A DNA stretch of 15,219 nucleotides from Bacilli bacterium (GCA_028699175.1 JAQVVC010000016.1:1-15219); one strand, 5' to 3'. Counted from the stretch's first letter, positions 1 to 8,187 are shown. Notes: a model not told the origin generated them from the sequence alone. Numbers and translations are program-made.

Positions 1-23
1 ATAAAATTTTTGCCTTAATTTCA

Positions 24-52
24 TTGACAACAATATTTTTTTGCGTTAAAAT
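24..52 (+). promoter_or_regulatory. Sigma-A-type promoter for ybxB
   Basis: A perfect -35 box TTGACA (24-29) is followed by a 17-nt spacer and a -10 box TAAAAT (47-52). Transcription would begin near 58-60, giving a leader of about 20 nt before the methyltransferase start at 79. The AAAGGGG ribosome binding site (67-72) lies 6 nt before the ATG. No terminator separates this gene from rpoB, so the promoter probably also feeds rpoBC by readthrough. This is inferred from consensus match only. Confidence 0.8.
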
Positions 53-78
53 ATTAACATCTTTTAAAGGGGTCATAT

Positions 79-669
79 ATGAACCAATATTTTACTAATA
101 ATGCAAATTTAAAAAGTGAACTACGAGTTCTTAAATATTCTTATGGTGAATATAATTTTATGTTAAATAGTGATTTAGGTTTATTTTCTAAAGATAAAAT
201 TGATGAGGGAAGTAAAACTCTGATAGAGAGTTATTTTATTTTTGGAAAAAAAAATGTAAAAGTATTAGATGTTGGTTGTGGATATGGTCTTATAGGTATA
301 ACGCTTGGTAAAGTTATGAACTGTGAAGTTGATATGATTGATGTTAATGAACGAGCCATTCAAATATGTAAAACAAATATTGAAAATAATAAAGTAAATG
401 CTAAAGTATTTAAAAGTGATATATATGAAAATATTACAAATAAATATGATGTTATTATTACAAATCCTCCTATTAGAGCAGGTAAAAAAATTTATATGCA
501 GATAATTAATGAATCTTTTAATTATCTTAATCCAAATGGTGAACTATGGTTTGTAATGAAAAATAAACATGGGGTAAAAAGTGTTTATAATACCTTAAAA
601 GAAAAAGGATACAGTAAAATTATCCGAAAAAATAAAGGATTTTATGTAATTTTGGCAAAATCTGCTTGA
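79..669 (+). CDS. ybxB: YbxB/RsmC-like class I SAM-dependent methyltransferase, probably of 16S rRNA
   Basis: The 196-residue protein is a class I Rossmann methyltransferase. The SAM-binding motif I VLDVGCGYG is at residues 62-70, an acidic residue of the next strand is in IDVN (about 87-90), and the catalytic TNPPIRAGK motif is at about 128-136 (N129, P130, P131). An NPP motif is typical of enzymes that methylate exocyclic amino groups, and NPPIRAGK is characteristic of the RsmC/YbxB group; E. coli RsmC makes m2G1207 in 16S rRNA. The protein is full length for the short YbxB form, which lacks the duplicated N-terminal domain of E. coli RsmC. Its place directly before rpoB matches rplL-ybxB-rpoB in Bacillus. 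The start is set by the ribosome binding site at 67-72. The TGA stop (667-669) is the only TGA stop in the window and lies inside the rpoB -35 box; an in-frame TAG follows at 676-678. Family assignment is firm; the exact target nucleotide is inferred. Confidence 0.9.
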   Translation: MNQYFTNNANLKSELRVLKYSYGEYNFMLNSDLGLFSKDKIDEGSKTLIESYFIFGKKNVKVLDVGCGYGLIGITLGKVMNCEVDMIDVNERAIQICKTNIENNKVNAKVFKSDIYENITNKYDVIITNPPIRAGKKIYMQIINESFNYLNPNGELWFVMKNKHGVKSVYNTLKEKGYSKIIRKNKGFYVILAKSA

Positions 670-694
670 CACTTTTAGTTATACTTGTTAGAAT
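666..694 (+). promoter_or_regulatory. Strong promoter for rpoBC, overlapping the ybxB stop codon
   Basis: TTGACA (666-671), a 17-nt spacer and TAGAAT (689-694), with a TG at 686-687 forming an extended -10 (TGTTAGAAT). All six -35 bases match consensus, and their second to fourth bases are the TGA stop of the upstream methyltransferase. Initiation is expected near 700-703, leaving a leader of about 60 nt before rpoB. This would let rpoBC be transcribed independently of the upstream ribosomal protein operon. Confidence 0.85.
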
Positions 695-707
695 TTTAAA
701 TTGGAGC

Positions 708-729
708 CGTATCTTCCGCTAAAGATACG
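708..729 (+). promoter_or_regulatory. Hairpin in the rpoB 5' leader
   Basis: CGTATCTT (708-715) and AAGATACG (722-729) form a perfect 8-bp stem around a 6-nt loop, CCGCTA. It begins only about 5-8 nt after the predicted transcription start. The bases after it (ACTTAAAAAATATAAG) contain no U-tract, so it is not an intrinsic terminator. It could protect the mRNA 5' end, act as a processing site, or be a regulatory element. The function is unknown; the structure itself is plain in the sequence. Confidence 0.65.
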
Positions 730-762
730 TACTTAAAAAATATAAGTTTGGGGTGAAATTTA

Positions 763-3700
763 GTGGCATACAAAACAACAAAATTTGGTGACCATAGGGA
801 AAGAAGGACTTTCTCGAAAACTACCAACACCTTAGAGTTGACAGATCTACTAGAAATTCAAAAAAAATCATACCAATGGTTTTTAGAAAGTGGGATTAAA
901 GAAGTCTTTGAAGACTTATTTCCTGTAGAAAGTTTCACTGGTAATATTTCGCTAGAGTTTAGCGATTATTCTTTTGACACGCCTCGTTATGGAATAAAAG
1001 AATCGAAAGAACGTATGGTTACATATTCTTCGCCTTTAAAAGTACAAGCGCGTGTTTTTATTCATGAAACAGGAGAAGTAAAAGAACAAGAGATATTTTT
1101 AGGCGATATGCCTTTAATGACTGAAGCAGGCACTTTTATTGTTAACGGTGTTGAAAGAGTTATTATTTCTCAATTAGTAAGAAGTCCATCTATTTATTTT
1201 AAAAAAGAAATAGATAAAAATGGGCGTCCAGTAATTTATGGAGAAGTAATTCCTAATAAAGGAACATGGTTAGAATATGAACTTGATGCTAGAGATGTTG
1301 TTTATGTTAGAATAGATCGTACTAGAAAATTACCTATTACAACATTATTACGTGCTTTAGGTTTATCTTCAGATGAAGCTATATATGAAGTATTTGGTGA
1401 AAATGATTATATTTCAAATGCATTAGAAAAAGATAGTACTAAAAATACCGATGAAGCTTTAATTGAACTTTATGAAAAGTTAAGACCAGGTGAACCGGCT
1501 ACTTTAGATAGTGCAAAAAATCAATTAATTGTTAGGTTTTTTGATAAATTTCGTTATGATTTAGCAAAAGTAGGTCGTTATAAATTTAACAAAAAACTTA
1601 ATGTTTTAGATCGACTATTAGATTGTAAATTGGCTGAAACTTTAAAAGATGGTAAAACTGTGCTTGCTAAAAAAGGCGAAATTATTAGTAAAGATAAATT
1701 AGAAGTATTAAGACCATATTTTGAAAAAGGATTAAATTTAAAAGAAGTAATTATAAATGAAGAATTAGATAGTTATAATAAAGTTCAAACAGTACTTGTT
1801 TATGATAAATTAAATCCAGAAAAAGTAGTAAAAATAGTTGGAAATGATCAAAGTATAACTGAAAAAAGACTTACTATCAGTGATGTATATGCATCTGTTA
1901 GTTATTATTTAAATTTACTTTCTAATATTGGAAGTATAGATGAAATAGATCATTTAGGAAATAGAAGAGTAAGACAAGTTGGAGAATTAATTCAAAATCA
2001 ATTTAGAATTGGTATGGCTAGAATGGAAAGAGTAATTAGAGAAAGAATGACAACTCAAGAAATTGAAACTGTTACTCCTAAAACTTTAATTAATATTCGT
2101 CCCGTAACAGCAGCTATGAAAGAATTCTTTGGTTCAAGTCAGTTATCTAAATTTATGGATCAAATTAATCCAATTGCGGAATTAACTGATAAAAGACGTT
2201 TATCTTCTTTAGGACCTGGTGGTTTAATGCGAGACCGTGCCGGGATGGAAGTTAGGGACGTTAATGTAAGTCATTATGGAAGAATATGCCCGATTGAATC
2301 TCCAGAAGGAGCAAATATCGGATTAATCACTTCTCTGGCTTCTTATGCTAAAATAAATGAATATGGATTTATAATGACACCATATCGTAAAGTTGTTAAT
2401 AAAAAAGTAACTGATGAAATAGTTTATTTTACAGCTGATGAAGAAGAAGATTATTATATAAGTCAAGCTACTATAAATATGAATGATAATATTATCGCTG
2501 ATGATGAAGTTATAGCGAGATATCACGGTGATAATATTATTGTTAAAGCTGAAGATGTTGATTTTATTGATGTTTCAGCAAGTCAAATAGTATCTATTAC
2601 TACCAGTTGTATACCGTTTTTAGCTCATGATGATGCGACTAGAGCATTAATGGGATCAAATATGCAACGTCAAGCTGTTCCGTTACTTAAAACTGATTCA
2701 CCTATTGTTGGAACCGGGGTTGAATATATTGCAGCTCGTGATTCGGGTTCAGTTGTTGTTGCTAAAGCAAATGGTGTAGTTGATTATGCTGATAGTAAAA
2801 AAATCATTGTTAAAAATGCTAAAGATAAAGATGTTTATTATTTAGCTAATTTTGAAAGAAGTAATGCTGAAAGTAATATAAATCATTCACCTCTTGTTAA
2901 AAAAAGTGATAAAGTTCATGCAGGAATGGTAATAGCAGATGGACCATCTACTGATGGAGGAGAACTTGCTCTTGGTAAAAATATGACTGTTGCTATTATG
3001 ACTTTTGATGGATATAACTATGAAGATGCTATTATTTTGAATGAAAGATTGGTTAAAGATGATGTTTTTACATCCCTTCATATTGAGCATTATGATATAG
3101 ATTGTCGTGATACTAAATTAGGACCTGAAGAAATTACAAGAGATATTCCTAATGTTAGTGAAGAAGCTCGTAAAAATTTAGATTCTAATGGGATTGTTCG
3201 AATTGGAACTGAAGTCAAAGAAGGAGATATTTTAGTAGGTAAAGTTACTCCTAAAGGGGTTCAAGAATTAACTAGTGAAGAAAAATTATTACATGCAATA
3301 TTTGGTGAAAAAACAAGGGAAGTACGTGATACTTCATTAAAAGTAGCTCATGGAGCTGGTGGTATTGTTCATGATGTTAAAATATATACTAAAGAGAATT
3401 CTGATGAACTAAGCGCAGGTGTATCTAAAGTTGTTAGAGTTTATATAATTCAAAAGCGTAAAATCCAAGTTGGAGATAAAATGTCAGGAAGACATGGAAA
3501 TAAAGGTGTTATTAGTTTAATATTACCCGAAGAAGATATGCCTTATTTACCAGATGGAACTCCGGTTGATATGATACTTAATCCTCAAGGTATTCCATCA
3601 CGTATGAATTTAGGCCAAATTTTAGAACTACATTTAGGTATGGCTGGTCATAAATTAGGAGTTAAATATGCTACTCCAGTGTTTGATGGTGCTACTGTTG

Positions 3701-4380
3701 AAGAAATACATGAAGAAATGAGAGAAGCTGGCCTAGAAGAAGATGGTAAAACAATTCTTTATGATGGTCGTACTGGAAATCCATTCGAAAATAGAGTTGC
3801 TGTTGGAGTAATGTATATGATTAAGTTACATCATATGGTTGATGATAAATTACATGCTAGATCAACTGGACCTTATTCTCTTGTTACTCAACAACCACTT
3901 GGGGGTAAAGCTCAATTCGGTGGTCAAAGATTTGGAGAAATGGAAGTGTGGGCTTTATATGCTTATGGAGCTGCTCATGTTTTACAAGAAATATTAACTG
4001 TTAAATCAGATGATATAGTTGGTCGAGTTAAGGTTTATGAAGCTTTAGTTAAAGGAAAACCAGTTACTGGTGCTGGGGTACCGGAAAGTTTTAGAGTTTT
4101 AATTAAAGAGTTTCAAGCATTAGGATTAAATGTTGAAATAATTGATAATCAAGATATTGTACATGAACTTAAAGAATTAGAAGAAGCAGAAGAAGAAATG
4201 GCTGAGGCAATATCGATTGATGAAATTGATATCGCTTCTGCACAAATTCAAATAGAAGAAGAACCTATCCAAGATAATCAGGAATTAGCGGAATTAGAAT
4301 TAATTGATAAAGATGAAGACTTAGATGAAAATTTAGATGATTTATCTGAGGATGAAGACTTAAGCAAGGGGGATGAATAA
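763..4380 (+). CDS. rpoB: DNA-directed RNA polymerase subunit beta
   Basis: Beta subunit of core RNA polymerase, 1205 residues against about 1190 in Bacillus. It starts at GTG 763 with a ribosome binding site GGGGTGA (750-756); the N-terminus (FGDHRERRTF..LEL..LLEIQKKSYQWFL) aligns with the family start, so no earlier start is needed. Landmarks are the fork/rifampicin region FGSSQLSKFMDQ (about 457-468) and TDKRRLSSLGPGG (475-487), DGYNYEDAI (749-757), and GDKMSGRHGNKGV with active-site lysines K906 and K914. The C-terminal QQPLGGKAQFGGQRFGEMEVWAL block is present. Oddities: Lys463 and Asp476 stand where E. coli has Gln513 and His526; Met489 replaces Thr539; Phe748 replaces the usual Trp before DGYNYEDA; Tyr1066 replaces Glu in WALEAYGA. 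Residues from about 1123 to the end form an acidic tail. rpoC follows after 3 nt. Confidence 0.99.
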   Translation: MAYKTTKFGDHRERRTFSKTTNTLELTDLLEIQKKSYQWFLESGIKEVFEDLFPVESFTGNISLEFSDYSFDTPRYGIKESKERMVTYSSPLKVQARVFIHETGEVKEQEIFLGDMPLMTEAGTFIVNGVERVIISQLVRSPSIYFKKEIDKNGRPVIYGEVIPNKGTWLEYELDARDVVYVRIDRTRKLPITTLLRALGLSSDEAIYEVFGENDYISNALEKDSTKNTDEALIELYEKLRPGEPATLDSAKNQLIVRFFDKFRYDLAKVGRYKFNKKLNVLDRLLDCKLAETLKDGKTVLAKKGEIISKDKLEVLRPYFEKGLNLKEVIINEELDSYNKVQTVLVYDKLNPEKVVKIVGNDQSITEKRLTISDVYASVSYYLNLLSNIGSIDEIDHLGNRRVRQVGELIQNQFRIGMARMERVIRERMTTQEIETVTPKTLINIRPVTAAMKEFFGSSQLSKFMDQINPIAELTDKRRLSSLGPGGLMRDRAGMEVRDVNVSHYGRICPIESPEGANIGLITSLASYAKINEYGFIMTPYRKVVNKKVTDEIVYFTADEEEDYYISQATINMNDNIIADDEVIARYHGDNIIVKAEDVDFIDVSASQIVSITTSCIPFLAHDDATRALMGSNMQRQAVPLLKTDSPIVGTGVEYIAARDSGSVVVAKANGVVDYADSKKIIVKNAKDKDVYYLANFERSNAESNINHSPLVKKSDKVHAGMVIADGPSTDGGELALGKNMTVAIMTFDGYNYEDAIILNERLVKDDVFTSLHIEHYDIDCRDTKLGPEEITRDIPNVSEEARKNLDSNGIVRIGTEVKEGDILVGKVTPKGVQELTSEEKLLHAIFGEKTREVRDTSLKVAHGAGGIVHDVKIYTKENSDELSAGVSKVVRVYIIQKRKIQVGDKMSGRHGNKGVISLILPEEDMPYLPDGTPVDMILNPQGIPSRMNLGQILELHLGMAGHKLGVKYATPVFDGATVEEIHEEMREAGLEEDGKTILYDGRTGNPFENRVAVGVMYMIKLHHMVDDKLHARSTGPYSLVTQQPLGGKAQFGGQRFGEMEVWALYAYGAAHVLQEILTVKSDDIVGRVKVYEALVKGKPVTGAGVPESFRVLIKEFQALGLNVEIIDNQDIVHELKELEEAEEEMAEAISIDEIDIASAQIQIEEEPIQDNQELAELELIDKDEDLDENLDDLSEDEDLSKGDE
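4312..4362 (+). repeat. Short in-frame direct repeat in the acidic rpoB 3' end
   Basis: The 12-mer GATGAAGACTTA occurs at 4312-4323 and again at 4351-4362, 39 nt apart and in the same frame, encoding DEDL twice. It lies in the low-complexity acidic tail of RpoB, where 35 of the last 83 residues are Asp or Glu by my count. Local slippage or duplication is the simplest explanation. Confidence 0.55.
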
Positions 4381-4383
4381 TAT

Positions 4384-7300
4384 ATGTTAGAAGTAAATAA
4401 TTTTAAAGGTATTAGAATCTCAATCGCATCTTCTGAAAAAATTCGTTCTTGGAGTTATGGAGAAATCAAAAAACCGGAAACAATAAACTATCGAACTTTA
4501 AAACCGGAAAGAGATGGCTTATTTTGTGAAAAGATTTTTGGACCATCTAAGGATTATGAGTGTTCATGTGGTAAATACAAACGTTTAAGATATAAAAATG
4601 TCGTATGTGATAGATGTGGAGTAGAAGTAACTCGTTCAAAAGTACGTCGTGAAAGAATGGGACATATTGAACTAGCATCTCCTTGTTCTCATATTTGGTT
4701 TTTTAAAGGTGTTCCATCTAAAATGGGACTTACTTTAGATATGTCACCAAGAGATTTAGAAGAAGTATTATATTTTGTTTCTTATGTTGTTATCGAACCA
4801 GGCAATGCTCCTTTAGAAAAGAAACAAACTTTATCTGATAAAGAATACCGTAGTTATTATGAAAAGTATGGTAATACTTTTGAAGTAGGTATGGGAGCAG
4901 AAGCTGTTAAAAAATTATTACAACAAGTCGATGTTGATAGTGAAATTAATAATTTAAGAGTCATACTTGAAGGTGCAACTGGGCAAAAAAGAATTCGTTT
5001 AGTTAAGAGATTAAATTGTTTATTAGCATTTCAAGAATCTGGAAATAAACCGGAATGGATGATTTTAGATGCCGTTCCCGTAATACCTCCTGAATTAAGA
5101 CCTATGATTCAACTTGATGGTGGTAGATTTGCAACCTCAGATTTAAATGATTTATATCGTCGTATTATTAATCGTAATAATAGATTAAAAAAATTATTAG
5201 AACTTGGAGCTCCTTCTATTATTGTTCAAAATGAAAAAAGAATGCTTCAAGAAGCTGTCGATACATTATTTGATAATGGTAGAAGAGGCAGAAGTATAAC
5301 TGCAGCTGGTAATCGTCCTTTAAAATCTTTATCAAATATGCTTAAGGGAAAACAAGGAAGATTTAGACAAAATTTATTAGGTAAAAGAGTTGACTACTCT
5401 GGTCGTTCTGTTATTGTAGTAGGTCCAAATTTAAAAATGTATGAATGTGGTATACCTAAAGAAATGGCACTTGAATTATTTAAACCTCATGTTATTCATG
5501 GTTTAGTTGTAAGAGAATTAGCACATAACATTAAAGGGGCTAAAAAATTAATTGATAATCGGGATGATATTGTATGGGATATAGTTGAAGATGTTATTAC
5601 TGAACATCCAGTACTATTAAATCGTGCTCCAACACTTCATAGATTAGGTATTCAAGCATTTGAACCAAGACTAGTAGGTGGAAAAGCTATTAGACTACAT
5701 CCTCTTGTATGTGCAGCATTTAATGCTGACTTTGATGGTGATCAAATGGCTGTTCATGTTCCATTATCTGAAGAAGCTAAAGCAGAAGCTAGAATCTTAA
5801 TGCTAGGTGCTAATAATATATTAAAACCATCAGATGGTAAACCTATTGTAACCCCATCTCAAGATATGGTTTTAGGAAATTATTACTTAACTACTGAAGA
5901 AAAAGGGTTAGAAAATGAAGGGAAAGTATATAAAGATTCTAATGAAGCTATAATGGCTTATGAAAGAAAAGAAATTAGTCTTCATACTAGAATAGCTTTA
6001 CCAGTTAATTCATTTAAATATAAAATATTTATGGATGAAGTAAAAGATAAATATTTAGTTACCACGACTGGTAAATTAATATTTAATGAAATACTTCCAG
6101 ATACGTATCAATACATAAATGAAGCTACTAAAGAAAATATTGAAGGAATAACCCCATTAAAGTGTTTTTTAGATCGTGGGGTAAATATTCCAGAAGCAAT
6201 TGCTAAATTAGAAGAAGTACGCCCTTTTGCAAAGAAAAATTTACAAAATATTATTGCTCAGATATTTAAAAGATATAAAACAAATGAAACAAGTATCATG
6301 CTTGATAAATTAAAAGATTTAGGTTTTAAATATTCGACTATAGCAGGTATTACATTTAGTTTATCTGATATTGTTACATCTTCAAATAAAGAAGAATTTA
6401 TTGAAATTGGTCGCGAAAAAGTAGATAAAATAAATAAACAATTTTCAAGAGGATTAATTACTGAGGAAGAAAGATTTGCATCAGTATGTGAAGTTTGGAA
6501 TGGTGTTACTAGTCAAGTTCAAAAAGAATTAAAAAAAGTTATTGAAAATGATTGCTCTAATCCAATATTTATAATGATGAACTCTGGAGCAAGAGGATCA
6601 ATTAATCAGTTTTCACAGATGGCTGGGATGCGTGGTTTAATGGCTAAACCAGATGGTGAAGCTGTGGAAATTCCAATTACAACATCATTTAGAGAAGGAT
6701 TATCTGTTAATGATTTCTTCTTATCTACTCACGGTGCTCGAAAAGGATCAGCTGATACAGCTCTTAAAACAGCGGATTCAGGATACTTAACAAGAAGATT
6801 AGTTGAAGTTGTTCAAGATATATTAATTATTGAAAATGATTGTGGTTCAATAGCGGGGCTTATGGTATCAAATTTTGTAGATGAAAAAGATGGTACACTA
6901 ATCGAATCATTATCAGAAAGAATTTTAGGAAGATACACTGCAAAGAAAATTTTACACCCTGAAACAAAAGAATTAATTTTAGATAAAAATGAAATAATAA
7001 CTGAAAATATTGTTTCTAAAATTGAAAAAGCCGGAGTTAATCAAGTAGAAATAAGAAGTGTATTAACATGTAAATGTGAAAAAGGAATATGTCAAAAATG
7101 CTATGGATCAAACTTAGCAACTGGAATTTTAGTCGAAACAGGAGAAGCTGTTGGGATTATGGCAGCTCAATCAATTGGTGAACCAGGTACTCAGTTAACT
7201 ATGAGAACATTCCACCAAGGTGGAGTAGCAGTTGGCGATGATATTACTCAAGGTTTACCTAGAGTTGAAGAATTATTTGAAGCTAGAATACCAAAAGGAA

Positions 7301-8079
7301 AAGCTACGATAGCTGAAATAACAGGTAAAGTAGAATCAATTGATGAAAATAACGGTAAACATAAAATAGTTTTAGCTAATGATGTTGCCGTAATTGATCA
7401 TATTACAAATTATGGATCTAAAGTAAGAGTTGAAGTTGGTGATATGGTAAATGCTGGTGATAAATTAACTGAAGGAGCCATATCTCCTAAAGAATTATTA
7501 GCAGTTACTGATCCTATCACTACTCAAGAATATATTTTAAAAGAAATTCAAAAAGTATATAAATCACAAGGTGTAGATATTGCAGATAAACATATTGAAA
7601 TAATTGCTAATCGAATGATTAATAAAGTTAGAATTATTGATCCAGGAGACACTGATCTTGTTGAAAGTTTAACAATTTCATTAAGAAAATTTACCGAAAT
7701 AAATAAACCAGTTATCTTGAAAGGTAAAGTTCCTGCTACAGCAAGACCAATTTTGTTAGGAATAACAAAATCATCACTAGAAACTGATTCATTCTTATCT
7801 GCGGCATCATTCCAAGAAACAACAAGAGTATTAACAGATGCTGCTATTAGAGGAAAAGTTGATGAATTAAGAGGATTAAAAGAAAATGTTATTATTGGTA
7901 AATTAATTCCAGCTGGAACAGGTGCTAAACAATATTCGGATATTGATATAATCTTAGAAAAAGAATATATGGCAGATGAACCTAGTGAAATATTAGAACA
8001 ACAATTTTTAGAAGATACAGAAGATTCAAAGATTCAAGTAAAAGATAATCTTCAAGATATCCAACCAGAAGCAACTTAA
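4384..8079 (+). CDS. rpoC: DNA-directed RNA polymerase subunit beta'
   Basis: Beta' subunit, 1231 residues, close to the Bacillus length of about 1200. The N-terminal zinc-binding cysteines are C60, C62, C75 and C78. The catalytic Mg-binding loop NADFDGDQ is at 447-454 (D449, D451, D453). A second zinc site uses C820 with C896 (or the nearby C898), C903 and C906. The bridge helix/trigger loop region around GARKGSADTALKTADSGYLTRR and MRTFHQGG is intact. The C-terminal block LETDSFLSAASFQETTRVL and GLKENVIIGKLIPAGTG is conserved. No large lineage-specific insertion is visible. The trigger loop reads GGVAVGDDITQ (946-956), one residue longer than the GGVAGxDITQ I recall for other Bacillota. The ATG is 3 nt after rpoB; its ribosome binding site AAGGGGGA (4366-4373) lies inside the end of rpoB, so the two are probably translationally coupled. 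Confidence 0.99.
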   Translation: MLEVNNFKGIRISIASSEKIRSWSYGEIKKPETINYRTLKPERDGLFCEKIFGPSKDYECSCGKYKRLRYKNVVCDRCGVEVTRSKVRRERMGHIELASPCSHIWFFKGVPSKMGLTLDMSPRDLEEVLYFVSYVVIEPGNAPLEKKQTLSDKEYRSYYEKYGNTFEVGMGAEAVKKLLQQVDVDSEINNLRVILEGATGQKRIRLVKRLNCLLAFQESGNKPEWMILDAVPVIPPELRPMIQLDGGRFATSDLNDLYRRIINRNNRLKKLLELGAPSIIVQNEKRMLQEAVDTLFDNGRRGRSITAAGNRPLKSLSNMLKGKQGRFRQNLLGKRVDYSGRSVIVVGPNLKMYECGIPKEMALELFKPHVIHGLVVRELAHNIKGAKKLIDNRDDIVWDIVEDVITEHPVLLNRAPTLHRLGIQAFEPRLVGGKAIRLHPLVCAAFNADFDGDQMAVHVPLSEEAKAEARILMLGANNILKPSDGKPIVTPSQDMVLGNYYLTTEEKGLENEGKVYKDSNEAIMAYERKEISLHTRIALPVNSFKYKIFMDEVKDKYLVTTTGKLIFNEILPDTYQYINEATKENIEGITPLKCFLDRGVNIPEAIAKLEEVRPFAKKNLQNIIAQIFKRYKTNETSIMLDKLKDLGFKYSTIAGITFSLSDIVTSSNKEEFIEIGREKVDKINKQFSRGLITEEERFASVCEVWNGVTSQVQKELKKVIENDCSNPIFIMMNSGARGSINQFSQMAGMRGLMAKPDGEAVEIPITTSFREGLSVNDFFLSTHGARKGSADTALKTADSGYLTRRLVEVVQDILIIENDCGSIAGLMVSNFVDEKDGTLIESLSERILGRYTAKKILHPETKELILDKNEIITENIVSKIEKAGVNQVEIRSVLTCKCEKGICQKCYGSNLATGILVETGEAVGIMAAQSIGEPGTQLTMRTFHQGGVAVGDDITQGLPRVEELFEARIPKGKATIAEITGKVESIDENNGKHKIVLANDVAVIDHITNYGSKVRVEVGDMVNAGDKLTEGAISPKELLAVTDPITTQEYILKEIQKVYKSQGVDIADKHIEIIANRMINKVRIIDPGDTDLVESLTISLRKFTEINKPVILKGKVPATARPILLGITKSSLETDSFLSAASFQETTRVLTDAAIRGKVDELRGLKENVIIGKLIPAGTGAKQYSDIDIILEKEYMADEPSEILEQQFLEDTEDSKIQVKDNLQDIQPEAT

Positions 8080-8091
8080 AAATTTTAATAG

Positions 8092-8120
8092 CTCTTTTCA
8101 ATTAGAAAAGAGTTTTTTTT
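8092..8120 (+). terminator. Intrinsic terminator after rpoC
   Basis: CTCTTTTC (8092-8099) pairs perfectly with GAAAAGAG (8105-8112) around the 5-nt loop AATTA, followed directly by eight Ts (8113-8120). It starts 12 nt after the rpoC stop and should end the ybxB-rpoB-rpoC transcription unit. Confidence 0.9.
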
Positions 8121-8187
8121 ATCTTTATAAAATAGAAATAATAAGCAAAAACAATCATATAATATAGCGATTAAATCTTTTATATTG

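Noticed and set aside
1..23. End of an upstream gene or terminator at the left edge
   Set aside because: The 23 nt before the promoter are too short and show no hairpin; rplL is the expected upstream gene but nothing here demonstrates it.
708..729. Hairpin before rpoB as an intrinsic terminator
   Set aside because: No T-run follows the stem on the + strand and none is placed correctly for the minus strand, so it is reported as a leader hairpin instead.
2323..2526. Open reading frame on the minus strand inside rpoB
   Set aside because: It lies wholly within a highly conserved rpoB segment, has an Ile/Ser/Tyr-rich composition typical of antisense reading of AT-rich coding DNA, and shows no family motif.
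2887..3090. Second minus-strand open frame inside rpoB
   Set aside because: It is antisense to the conserved DGYNYEDA region of RpoB and its composition is that of a shadow frame.
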